This document shows, piece after piece, positions 39,032 to 46,625 of a stretch of 64,000 bases of DNA. The translations under genes and the position numbers were made by a program. The DNA comes from Streptomyces luomodiensis (GTDB lineage: Bacteria > Actinomycetota > Actinomycetes > Streptomycetales > Streptomycetaceae). The stretch is taken from the NCBI RefSeq assembly GCF_031679605.1, contig NZ_CP117522.1:2666001-2730000 (forward strand), in the 5' to 3' direction. The notes beneath the pieces were generated by a model. It worked only from the letters and a program-made list of their open reading frames with translations, searched no databases and was not told the origin of the DNA. The first letter of the stretch is position 1. Every line of letters starts with the position of its first letter.

Positions 39032-39574
39032 ATGGCATCTCAGATAGCGCTGCTCCGCGGCATCAATGTGGGCGGGAAGCGGAAGTTCCCCATGGCGCGG
39101 CAGCGCGCGCTGATGGCCGAGCTGGGCTTCGGCCGCGTCACCGTCCACCTCCAGACCGGCAACATCGTCTTCGCGGACCCCGGCACCCCGCCCGAGCGGA
39201 CGGCCCGTACGCTCGAGGACCACTTCGCCGCCGACGTCGGCTTCCCCGTGCCCGTCATGGTCCGTACCCGCGACGAGCTGGCCGCGGTGATCGAGGCCAA
39301 CCCCTATCCGGAGGCCGCGGCCGAGCCCAGGACCCTGCATGTGGTCTTCCTGGCGGACGTGCCCGCGGACACCGCCGCGCTGGACGCGCTGGATCCGGCC
39401 GCCTACGCCCCGGAGGAGTTCCGCCTCGTCGGCCGGGAGATCTTCCTGCGCTGTCCGGACGGGATCGGCCGCTCCAGGCTCGCGGCGAAGGTCACCAACG
39501 CCCGGCTCGGCGTGCCGGCCACCGCCCGCAACTGGAACACGGTCACCAAGCTGCTGGCGCTGGCCGACATCTGA
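39032..39574 (+). CDS. DUF1697 domain protein
   Basis: 180-residue cytoplasmic protein with the family opening QIALLRGINVGGKRKFPM and closing RNWNTVTKLLAL. DUF1697 proteins have a ferredoxin-like fold and no established activity. The ATG at 39032 is the only sensible start, since conservation begins there, although the frame is open for 700 bases upstream. It converges with the PemK-like gene, 29 bases between stops. Confidence 0.85.
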   Translation: MASQIALLRGINVGGKRKFPMARQRALMAELGFGRVTVHLQTGNIVFADPGTPPERTARTLEDHFAADVGFPVPVMVRTRDELAAVIEANPYPEAAAEPRTLHVVFLADVPADTAALDALDPAAYAPEEFRLVGREIFLRCPDGIGRSRLAAKVTNARLGVPATARNWNTVTKLLALADI

Positions 39575-39603
39575 GTCCGGGTTCCCCTCGGTCCACGGTT
39601 CCC

Positions 39604-40083
39604 TCAGCTCCAGCCGTACCGCCGCCGCAGCCGCATCACCACCAGGTCGAAGCGCGGCCGGTCCAGGGCGCACGCCTCCCGCCGCATCCCTTCCGGGTGC
39701 ACCCGCAGCACCCGGTCCAGGTCGACCCAGGACTCGCGCCCGGCCCGGTCCCACGGCCCGGAGCCGATCGCCACCCACTCGCGGTCGTCGTCGTGCCGCT
39801 TGCTCGACAGCTGCACGGCGAGCAGCGTCCCGCCCCGCTCCCGCGCGACCACCAGCACCGGCCGGTCCTTGCCGCGGCCGTCGTTCTCCTCGTACGGCAC
39901 CCAGGTCCAGACGATCTCCCCCGGGTCCGGGTCCCCGTCCGGATCCGGTGCGTACTCCGTCCGCACCCGCCCGACCTGGCGCGGATGGGCCTCGACGGTG
40001 GCGGCGGGGCCGGTGCTCCCGGGAAGCACCGCGCCGTCCTCCGTCCCCTGCGTTGCGTTGAATGGCCTGATCACGCGCGACAC
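39604..40083 (-). CDS. PemK/MazF-like protein without an adjacent antitoxin
   Basis: 159-residue protein whose second half (from about residue 52) matches the SH3-like barrel of PemK/MazF endoribonucleases: PGEIVWTWVPYEENDGRGKDR is the typical strand-loop with R and D, then PVLVVARE and LLAVQLSSKRHDD. The first ~50 residues are an extra, probably flexible extension. No small antitoxin gene overlaps or flanks it: the genes on both sides face other ways. It may have lost toxicity or use a distant partner. The RNA-cleavage role is inferred from fold only. Confidence 0.68.
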   Translation of the reverse strand: MSRVIRPFNATQGTEDGAVLPGSTGPAATVEAHPRQVGRVRTEYAPDPDGDPDPGEIVWTWVPYEENDGRGKDRPVLVVARERGGTLLAVQLSSKRHDDDREWVAIGSGPWDRAGRESWVDLDRVLRVHPEGMRREACALDRPRFDLVVMRLRRRYGWS

Positions 40084-40144
40084 GTTAACCCGTCCGCGAC
40101 CGCCGGTGACATGGCGGCCCCCTCGGCGTGGAAGGGGCTAGTAC

Positions 40145-41368
40145 GTGCCCGATGTTCTCGACCCAGTGGCGGAACTCGTCAAACGGCGCCATGACCCGGT
40201 CGTCGTCCAGACAGTGCGGTCCACGGCGGCCGCGATCATCGCGTACGTCGTCGCTCTCAAGCTCAGCAAGGAACCCGCTCCGCTCACCGCCCCGCTCACC
40301 GCCCTGCTCGTCGTCCAGGTCACCCTCTACGCGACCCTCACCAGGAGCCTGCGCAGGGTGCAGGCCGTGGTCGTGGGTGTCCTGATCGCCATCGGCTTCA
40401 GCATCCTGGTGGGGTTGACCTGGTGGAGTCTGGGCCTGATCATCCTCGCCGCGCAGACCGCCGGTTATCTCACGCGGGTGGGCGACTGGGTCCAAGAGGT
40501 GGCGATCAGCGCCATGCTGGTCCTCGGCGTCGCCCAGGTGACCACCTACGCCTGGGACCGGGTGCTGGAGACCCTCATCGGGGCCGGCGTCGGAATGGCC
40601 TTCAACTTCTTCCTCGCCCCTCCGGTCTGGGTCCAGACGGCCGGCCAGTCCATCGAGGACCTGGCCCGCCGGATGCGTCAGCTGCTGCGGCACATCGGCG
40701 AGGAGCTCGGCAGCCAGGTCGCCGTCGACCGCGCCGCCGCCCGCCTCCACGAGGCCCGCCGCCTCGACCACGACATCGCCCAGGTCGACGCCGCGCTCCG
40801 CCAGGCGGAGGACAGCGTGCGGCTCAACCCCCGGGTCAAGGAGGGCCTGCTGTACCGCGTGGTGCTCCGCACCGGCCTGGACACGCTGGAGATCTGCACC
40901 GTCATCCTGCGCGTGATGACCCGCACCCTGACCGACCTCGCCAAGAAACGGATGGAAGAGCCCCTCTTCCCCCCGGACGTGGCGGACGCCCTACAGGATC
41001 TCTTCGTCCACCTCGCCGCCGCCATCGAGAGCTTCGCCATCCTGGTCACCACCCAGGTCAGCGCCAACGCCGAGGAGGCCGAATCCCGGCTGGCCAGCGA
41101 GCTCGTCAAGGCCCACGCCAGCCGCGACCGCGCCGCCAATCTCCTGCTGCGCCGGGTCCAGGAGCACCCCCGCCAGTGGCAGCTGCACGGAGCACTGCTC
41201 GCGGAGATCGACCGCATCCTCGACGAACTCGACATGGAACAGCGCTCCACCCGCCTCATGGAGGAGCTCGACCGCAGCACCCGGGAGAAGCGCGAGCGCT
41301 TCCCCCTCCTCCACAAGCTCCAGCGCTATGTCCGGGGCGAGGACACGGACGGCTCCATGAGGACCTGA
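40145..41368 (+). CDS. FUSC/aromatic-acid-exporter-type membrane protein
   Basis: 407-residue protein. The first ~160 residues hold about five or six membrane helices (AAAIIAYVVALKLS, LLVVQVTLYATLT, VVVGVLIAIGFSILVG and so on), like the fusaric-acid-resistance/ArAE half-transporters. The rest is a long cytoplasmic alpha-helical region with coiled-coil character and many Arg/Glu residues. Export of aromatic or other organic acids is a family-based guess. The GTG at 40145 follows GGAAGGGG. A hairpin terminator begins directly after the stop. Confidence 0.82.
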   Translation: MPDVLDPVAELVKRRHDPVVVQTVRSTAAAIIAYVVALKLSKEPAPLTAPLTALLVVQVTLYATLTRSLRRVQAVVVGVLIAIGFSILVGLTWWSLGLIILAAQTAGYLTRVGDWVQEVAISAMLVLGVAQVTTYAWDRVLETLIGAGVGMAFNFFLAPPVWVQTAGQSIEDLARRMRQLLRHIGEELGSQVAVDRAAARLHEARRLDHDIAQVDAALRQAEDSVRLNPRVKEGLLYRVVLRTGLDTLEICTVILRVMTRTLTDLAKKRMEEPLFPPDVADALQDLFVHLAAAIESFAILVTTQVSANAEEAESRLASELVKAHASRDRAANLLLRRVQEHPRQWQLHGALLAEIDRILDELDMEQRSTRLMEELDRSTREKRERFPLLHKLQRYVRGEDTDGSMRT

Positions 41369-41400
41369 GCGGGCGCCCCCGCCGAGGCCGGGGCGCCCGC
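41369..41400 (+). terminator. Terminator after the FUSC-type gene
   Basis: An 11-bp perfect stem, GCGGGCGCCCC (41369-41379) with 41390-41400, starts at the base after the stop codon and may also serve the convergent ADP-ribosylglycohydrolase gene. Confidence 0.75.
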
Positions 41401-41421
41401 GCACCGGCTGCCGGGCGCGGG

Positions 41422-42630
41422 TCAGCTGAGCGGGTAGCGGTCGCGGGGGAAGACCACGTCGTCGTAGGGCTCGTACAGCTCGACGGAGCGGTGGAACTCG
41501 GCGGCGAAGTCGTCGGCGAGCTCCGCGATCGTGGCGCGGCCCTCGATCCGGGCCAGCCAGGACGGCGGGAGGCGGAGGTCGCCGTGGTGGGCGCCGAGGA
41601 GATTGCCGCAGATGGCGCCCGTCGAGTCGCTGTCGCCCGAGTGGTTGACGGAGAGCAGAAGGGCCGCCTGGACGGGGGTGCGCGGCGGCGCCGGCTCGTA
41701 GCTGATCTTGCCGCCGGGGCCGTAGAGGATCTGCTGGGCGGGAGTGCGGGCCAGGGCGCTGTAGACCGCGATGGCCAGCGCCTCCTCGGCGACCCAGCCG
41801 CCGCCGAGCGATTCGGCCTTCTCTGCGGTCGGTTCGCCCTCGGCCGCCAGGTCGACCGCTTTGCGGAGGACGGCGGTGGTCTCCTCGTGCCCGGGGTAGC
41901 GGGCGAGGAGTTCCAGGGCGCGCAGGGCCGCGCCTTCGAGGGACTCGCCGTCGAGCAGACACGCGATCATGGCGGCCAGGGCCCCGGCCGCGTAGTAGCC
42001 CGTCGGATGGCCGTGGGTGATCTGGGCGCAGCGGGCGGAGAGTTCGAAGCAGTCGCGGGGGTCGAGCCCGGTGAGGCCGAACGGCGCCGAGCGCATCACG
42101 GTGCCGCAGCCCTTGGAGCCGGGGTTCACCGGGCCGGGGGTGCCGTCGAGGGGGCCGCGCGGGGCCGGGACGTGCTTCGCGGCGAGACCGGAGAGGCAGG
42201 CGTTACCGGGAGCGCGGCGCGCGTACAGCCAGGACTGGGTGCGCAGCCAGCCGGACCGGACCACGTCCCCGGCGCCCTCGGCGGGCGGCGGCCCGGGGTG
42301 GTTCTGGGTGTCCAGCCAGCGCAGATAGGCATGGCGGACAACGGCGCTGTCGGACCCGTCGGCGCCCTTGGACGAGGACCTGGCATGGGCCCGTATCAGG
42401 CCCTCCGCCGTGAAGAGGGTCATCTGGGTGTCATCGGTGATCCGGCCCACGAAACCGCTGTCGTCCGGGACCAGGGTGGTGACACCCGCGGCGCCGTGGG
42501 TCTCGCGGATCGCCCGCAGGGAGAGGAACTCGATCGGGTTGCCGAGGGCGTCCCCGATCGCCCCGCCCAGCAGGCAGCCGCGGATACGGGCCCGCTTGGC
42601 GGCCGATTCGTCCCATGACTGACGGATCAC
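41422..42630 (-). CDS. ADP-ribosylglycohydrolase family protein
   Basis: 402-residue all-helical dinuclear-magnesium hydrolase of the ARH/DraG family. Metal-ligand motifs are visible: GGAIGDALGNP near the N-terminus, RITDDTQMTLFTAEGL, and GDSDSTGAICGNLLGA near the C-terminus. It may remove ADP-ribose from proteins, nucleic acids or small molecules; no ADP-ribosyltransferase gene is nearby. The GTG at 42630 has GAGGAG six bases upstream, so the ~260 in-frame upstream codons are rejected. Confidence 0.9.
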   Translation of the reverse strand: MIRQSWDESAAKRARIRGCLLGGAIGDALGNPIEFLSLRAIRETHGAAGVTTLVPDDSGFVGRITDDTQMTLFTAEGLIRAHARSSSKGADGSDSAVVRHAYLRWLDTQNHPGPPPAEGAGDVVRSGWLRTQSWLYARRAPGNACLSGLAAKHVPAPRGPLDGTPGPVNPGSKGCGTVMRSAPFGLTGLDPRDCFELSARCAQITHGHPTGYYAAGALAAMIACLLDGESLEGAALRALELLARYPGHEETTAVLRKAVDLAAEGEPTAEKAESLGGGWVAEEALAIAVYSALARTPAQQILYGPGGKISYEPAPPRTPVQAALLLSVNHSGDSDSTGAICGNLLGAHHGDLRLPPSWLARIEGRATIAELADDFAAEFHRSVELYEPYDDVVFPRDRYPLS

Positions 42631-42774
42631 TGGCAGCTCCTCATCGTTCTCGTCTCGCGCCGTCCCGTCCGGACGCCCAGAACATGATCTCAGGTGTCGG
42701 GGCGCGTCCCCCGGCGGTAGATTCGAAATGGCAGAAACCAGGAGGAATCGGGAACAAACGGGAGATGCGCTGCC

Positions 42775-43068
42775 ATGTCGATGAGGCTGATCCGAACGGG
42801 TGATGAACCCCTGCACGCGCGCAGCCCCCTGCGCATGCGGCTGGGGCTGGCCACGTGGGGGCTGCTCTGGACACTCGGCGGCGCTGTCGCCTTCGCGCTC
42901 GCGGGCCGGCCGGGATGGGCGGCCGCGTGTGCCGCGCTCGCCGTCGTCACGCTGGTCGATCTGGTCCTGGTCATCCGGCACATCCGGCAGGGGCCGCACT
43001 ATCAGCCCGGCCCGGACGTGCCGCCGTACGCACCGATCATGGAGCGCGGGAATCGCGGGCGGCGCTGA
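42775..43068 (+). CDS. Small two-helix membrane protein, DUF6343-like
   Basis: 97-residue protein: a basic N-terminus (TGDEPLHARSPLRMRLGLA), two adjacent hydrophobic helices (TWGLLWTLGGAVAFALA and AACAALAVVTLVDLVLVI), then RHIRQGPHYQPGPDVPPYAP. This matches a Streptomyces family I know as DUF6343. The function is unknown. The ATG follows GGGAGATG. It diverges from the ADP-ribosylglycohydrolase gene. Confidence 0.78.
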   Translation: MSMRLIRTGDEPLHARSPLRMRLGLATWGLLWTLGGAVAFALAGRPGWAAACAALAVVTLVDLVLVIRHIRQGPHYQPGPDVPPYAPIMERGNRGRR

Positions 43069-43194
43069 GCGCCGTGGCCGCCGCTTCGGCGGTGACGGGA
43101 TTGGATATCGACGGCCGGGAGCGCCGCGTTCCGGGAGATACTGCCGAGTACCAGCTGCATACCTGCTGAGTACCTGCCGCGACAGGGGGCCGTC

Positions 43195-43401
43195 ATGGGG
43201 GTGCTGGCGATCGGCGTCGCGCTCTGTGCGCTCGGGCTGCTGTTCTCCGGAACCGGAGAGCCGTACGGGCGGCGGGAGGCGCGGCGGGGCCGGGCGGCCG
43301 ACCCGTACGACATCGCCCGGCAGCGTGGGGTGGCGCTGGGGCTCGGCGGAGTGGTGCTGTTGGGCGCGGTGGTGCTCGGCGGGTTCGCCCTCTGGCGCTG
43401 A
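43195..43401 (+). CDS. Small hypothetical membrane protein
   Basis: 68-residue protein with an N-terminal helix (GVLAIGVALCALGLLFSG), a charged middle (RREARRGRAADPYDIARQR) and a C-terminal helix (GGVVLLGAVVLGGFALW). It is likely a two-helix inner-membrane protein. ATG 43195 has AGGGGG upstream. It lies just downstream of the other small membrane protein and may be co-expressed with it. I do not recognise a family. Confidence 0.6.
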   Translation: MGVLAIGVALCALGLLFSGTGEPYGRREARRGRAADPYDIARQRGVALGLGGVVLLGAVVLGGFALWR

Positions 43402-43456
43402 CGGAATCCCCGCCCCGCTCATCCGCGCCCGCTCCCCAGCCCCGCTTGCCCGTCCC

Positions 43457-43837
43457 CTATCCGTCCCTTCCGCCCTTTTCGCCGAACCGGGCCGCCTCGA
43501 CGAAGTCCGGGCGGGGGTCGAGCGCCGCCGCCAGCCGGAAGTGGCGGGTGGCCTCGGCCGGGCGGTTGGCCCGCTCCAGGGTGCGGGCCAGGGCGAAGTG
43601 GGCGAAGGCGTTGTCCGGCTCGCGCTCCAGGACGAGCTGGAACTCCAGCTCCGCCGAGCGCAGCTGCGCCGCGCCGAAGAAGGCGCGCGCCCGCAGCAGC
43701 CGGGCCGCCGTGTTCTCGGGGTGGGCGCTGATGACCGAGTCGAGCAGCTTCACGGCGCCCCGTGGGTCTCGGGCGGCGAGCAGCTGCTCCGCGGCGCGGT
43801 AGTCGATGACATGGGTCTCGGGCGTGGGCTCGCGCAC
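43457..43837 (-). CDS. Tetratricopeptide-repeat protein
   Basis: 126-residue helical protein made of about three TPR units (AVKLLDSVISAHPENTAARL, then AELEFQLVLEREPDNAFAH, then ATRHFRLAAALDPRPDF). TPR repeats mediate protein-protein contacts; the partner is unknown. The GTG at 43837 has GGGGAAGGA upstream. Confidence 0.85.
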   Translation of the reverse strand: MREPTPETHVIDYRAAEQLLAARDPRGAVKLLDSVISAHPENTAARLLRARAFFGAAQLRSAELEFQLVLEREPDNAFAHFALARTLERANRPAEATRHFRLAAALDPRPDFVEAARFGEKGGRDG

Positions 43838-43984
43838 AGCCGTTTCCTTCCCCGGGTACGTGCTCGGTGATGAGGCGGTGGATCGAGTGAGGGGATGGGG
43901 GAACCGTCACGGTGATCGTTCAGTGATCATTCGTTACGGGGAGCACAACAAGCACCCCCCACGTCGCATTCCCCGCCGCGCTCA

Positions 43985-44107
43985 CCCGCACGCGCCGTAC
44001 CCCGCCTCCGCTGGTCCCGCACGCTCCGCACCACGCCTCGCTCGGCCCGCACGCGCCGTACCCCACCCCCGCTGGTCCCGCACGCTCCGTGCCACGCCCC
44101 CGCCGGT
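43985..44107. repeat. 61-bp tandem repeat downstream of coaE
   Basis: A 61-base unit starting CCCGCACGCGCCGTACCCC occurs at 43985 and again at 44046, with a partial third copy from 44106 that merges into the 25-base duplication at the coaE 3' end. Within each unit the words CCCGCACGC and GGTCCCGCACGCTCCG recur. The rest of the 290-base gap between coaE and the TPR gene shows no gene. Confidence 0.8.
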
Positions 44108-44149
44108 CCCGCGTGCCGGCCGCCCGCTCAGTCCCGCGTGCCGGCCGCC
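44106..44149. repeat. 25-bp duplication spanning the coaE stop codon
   Basis: GTCCCGCGTGCCGGCCGCC occurs at 44106-44124 and 44131-44149. The second copy encodes the last CoaE residues (AAGTRD, read on the minus strand) and the stop falls between the copies. Confidence 0.85.
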
Positions 44150-44736
44150 TGCTCGACCAGATCCGCCCAGACCTTTCCGACCTGCGGCTCCAGCGCCTCG
44201 ATCGGGCCATTGTTGTCGATCACGACATCGGCGACCGCCAGCCGATCCGCACGCGTGGCCTGCGCCGCCATCCGGGCCCGCGCCTCGTCCTCGGTCATGC
44301 CGCGCAGCCGTACCAGTCGGTCGAGCTGCGTCTCGGGCGTGGCGTCCACGACCATGACCAGGTCGTAGAGCGGGGCCAGCTGGTTCTCGGCCAGGAGCGG
44401 GACGTCATGGACGACGACGGCGTCCGGGGCGGCCGCCGCCTGGAGCTCGGCGGAGCGGTCCCGGACCAGGGGGTGGATGATCGCGTTCAGCGCGCTCAGC
44501 CGCTCGGGGTCGTTGAAGACGATCCCGCCGAGCCTGGGCCGGTCCAGGCGGCCGTCTGCGGTCAGCACCTCGGGGCCGAACTCGGCCACGACGGCGGCCA
44601 GTCCCGGCGTCCCCGGCTCGACCACCTCCCGAGCGATCCGATCAGAGTCGATCAGCACCGCTCCGTATGAGGTCAGGATGCGTGAGACCTCGCTCTTGCC
44701 CGCGCCGATTCCGCCCGTGAGCCCCAGCTTCAGCAT
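44128..44736 (-). CDS. coaE: Dephospho-CoA kinase
   Basis: Catalyses the last step of coenzyme A synthesis, phosphorylating the 3'-hydroxyl of dephospho-CoA. It has 202 residues from ATG at 44736 (MLKLGLTGG); a GTG three codons upstream is possible. P-loop GGIGAGKS is at 8-15, DSDRIAREV follows, and the lid region [17 protein letters not shown] is intact. The last codons are part of a 25-base tandem duplication that continues past the stop. PAC2 lies upstream in the same direction. Confidence 0.95.
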   Translation of the reverse strand: MLKLGLTGGIGAGKSEVSRILTSYGAVLIDSDRIAREVVEPGTPGLAAVVAEFGPEVLTADGRLDRPRLGGIVFNDPERLSALNAIIHPLVRDRSAELQAAAAPDAVVVHDVPLLAENQLAPLYDLVMVVDATPETQLDRLVRLRGMTEDEARARMAAQATRADRLAVADVVIDNNGPIEALEPQVGKVWADLVEQAAGTRD

Positions 44737-44774
44737 GGGGCCCACGCTATACGGCGCGGCGGCGGAGCCATCGC

Positions 44775-45719
44775 TCAGGCTCCGCCCTCGCCCTCCCGCT
44801 CGGCCAGGAACCGCTCGAACTCCGCCCCCAGCTCCTCCGCCGAGGGCAGCTCGGCCGGCTCCGCGACCAGATTGCCACGGCTCTCGGCCCCGGCCACCGC
44901 GTCGAACTGGTGCTCAAGCCCCCGGACGAGCGCGACCAGCTCCTCGTCCCCCTCCGAGATCTGCCGCTCGATCTCCTCCTGCGTCTTGAGGGCCTCGTTG
45001 CGCAGGGTGTGCGCCGGCCCCGGCAGGACCAGACCGGTGGCCGCGGTGATGGCCTCCAGCGCGGTGAGCGCCGCGTCCGGGTAGGCCGACCGGGCCAGAT
45101 AGTGCGGCACATGCGCGGCGACGCCGAGCACGTCGTGGCCCGCCTCGGCGAGCCGGTACTCGATCAGGGACTCGGCGCTGCCGGGCACTTGCGCCTCGTC
45201 GAAGTAGCCGCGATGACCAGGCATCAGGTCGGTGCGGTTGCCGTGCGGGGTGATGCCGACCGGACGGGTGTGCGGAACGCCCATGGGGATGCCGTGGAAG
45301 TTCACCGCGAGCCGCACCCCCAGCCGCTCGACCAGCTGACGCACGGCCGCCGCGAACCGCTCCCACTCCACGTCCGGCTCGGGCCCGGCGAGCAGCAGGA
45401 ACGGGGCCGCGGTCGCGTCGCGCACCAGATGCAGCTCGATCTTCGGGGTTTCGTACGCGGTCCAGCGGTCGCGCTGGAAGGTGAGCAGCGGGCGACGGGC
45501 CCGGTAGTCCACCAGCCGGTCGTGGTCGAAACGCGCGACGACCTTGCGCGGCAGGCCGTCGAGCAGCCGCTCGACGATCTGGTCCCCGGTCTCACCGGCG
45601 TCGATATAGCCGTCGAAGTGGTACAGCAGCACCAGCCCGGCCGAGTCCCGCGACATTATCGCGTCGACCTCCGCCAGTCCGCTCGGCTCCCATGCGTACA
45701 ACTCCTGCGGATCATGCAC
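44775..45719 (-). CDS. PAC2-family (proteasome assembly chaperone-like) protein
   Basis: 314-residue protein with the PAC2 fold, which resembles eukaryotic proteasome assembly chaperone 2. Conserved features include [33 protein letters not shown] and [15 protein letters not shown]. Actinobacteria carry 20S proteasomes, so a related role is possible but unproven. GTG at 45719 ([12 protein letters not shown]) has GAGGAGGAG upstream and matches where family members begin. Confidence 0.88.
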   Translation of the reverse strand: MHDPQELYAWEPSGLAEVDAIMSRDSAGLVLLYHFDGYIDAGETGDQIVERLLDGLPRKVVARFDHDRLVDYRARRPLLTFQRDRWTAYETPKIELHLVRDATAAPFLLLAGPEPDVEWERFAAAVRQLVERLGVRLAVNFHGIPMGVPHTRPVGITPHGNRTDLMPGHRGYFDEAQVPGSAESLIEYRLAEAGHDVLGVAAHVPHYLARSAYPDAALTALEAITAATGLVLPGPAHTLRNEALKTQEEIERQISEGDEELVALVRGLEHQFDAVAGAESRGNLVAEPAELPSAEELGAEFERFLAEREGEGGA

Positions 45720-46007
45720 TGTGACCGCTCCTCCTCGGGTTCGCATCGAAGAACACCGAACGGGGGCGGGGGCATTCCCCGAGCGGGAGGTCCGATCGCC
45801 CGGACGGCGGTGAACCGCGCTTCGGCGATGCCCACTTGGGCGGTACGGCAGCGGCCCGATCCCGACGTCGGCGCACGTCGCGGGGTTGACGGCGCTATCC
45901 GGCACACCTATCTTCCCGAGCCGTCAGCGGTTCACCATGTCATCCGGCGTTCACTGACCAGAACCGGGCGATCGCGCCGGCTGGTCACGGCACAGGAAGG
46001 CAGCCCT

Positions 46008-46469
46008 ATGCACTCCCCCGGCCGCACCCCCACTCGATTACGCACCCTCCTCACCGCCTTCGCCGCCGGACTGATCGCCACCGGCGGGCTGATCGCGGCG
46101 GGCACCACGGCGCGGCAGGCCCCGGCCGCCACCGCCGCCCCGATCTCCGTCTTCGACGCGGACGGGCTCAGGGAAGCCCTCGACGCGGCCCGGCCCGGCG
46201 ATACGATCCGGCTCGCCGACGGCAGCTATCACGGCAGCTTCGAGATCACCGTCTCCGGCACCTCCGACTCGCGGATCACCCTCACCGGCTCGCCGAAGGC
46301 GGTCCTCACCGCGCGCGACGGCTATGGGCTGCGCCTGAACGGCGCCTCGTACTGGACCGTCAAGGGGATCACGGTCCGCGGCGACCGGGAGGGCATCAGG
46401 ATCGACGGTGCCCGGAGCGTGACCGTGGACTCGGTTTCGGTCAGCGTGCGGCGCCCCGACCGCGCCTAA
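46008..46469 (+). pseudogene. Truncated secreted right-handed beta-helix protein
   Basis: 153-residue product: a Sec signal peptide (TLLTAFAAGLIATGGLIAAG, cleavage near residue 40) followed by about 110 residues of a beta-helix of the pectate lyase/chondroitinase-B type (LREALDAARPGDTIRLADG, then ITLTGSPKAVLT, SYWTVKGITVRG). Such proteins normally run 300 or more residues with many rungs. This one stops after about three rungs at RRPDRA, and the DNA then passes into short repeats and the rpsA terminator. It looks like the 5' remnant of a polysaccharide lyase gene. It could still make a short secreted protein. ATG 46008 follows AGGAAGG. Confidence 0.65.
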
Positions 46470-46560
46470 GGCCCGCCTCAAGCGCCCCGAGCACGCGTAA
46501 GGCGCGCCCCAGACGCCGAGCGCGCCTAAAGGCCCACTCCCCCGACCACCCGAGCACGCG
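46462..46560. repeat. Degenerate GAGCACGCGTAAGGC-type repeats
   Basis: Imperfect copies of a ~15-base word (GAGCACGCGTAAGGC at about 46490 and 46551; related GAGCGCGCCTAAAGGCCC and CGCGCCTAAGGCCC) fill the space between the beta-helix remnant and the terminator. The word resembles one arm of that terminator, so the repeats probably spread from it. Confidence 0.7.
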
Positions 46561-46592
46561 TAAGGCCCGCTCCCCAAGGGGAGCGGGCCTTA
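46561..46592. terminator. Terminator between the beta-helix remnant and rpsA
   Basis: A perfect 15-bp stem, TAAGGCCCGCTCCCC (46561-46575) with 46578-46592, has a 2-base AA loop and lies 33 bases past the rpsA stop on the minus strand. Confidence 0.88.
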
Positions 46593-46625
46593 CCGGCTCA
46601 GCTGGTGCCGACTAGCGGCCGGTGG

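Noticed and set aside
41422..43422. Extended ADP-ribosylglycohydrolase frame reaching 43422
   Set aside because: The extra ~260 codons cover the divergent DUF6343-like gene and are Arg/Pro-rich; a strong GAGGAG site fixes the start at 42630.
43985..44149. Repeats after coaE as a CRISPR-like array
   Set aside because: Only two to three units, no regular unique spacers, G+C composition like its surroundings and no cas genes.
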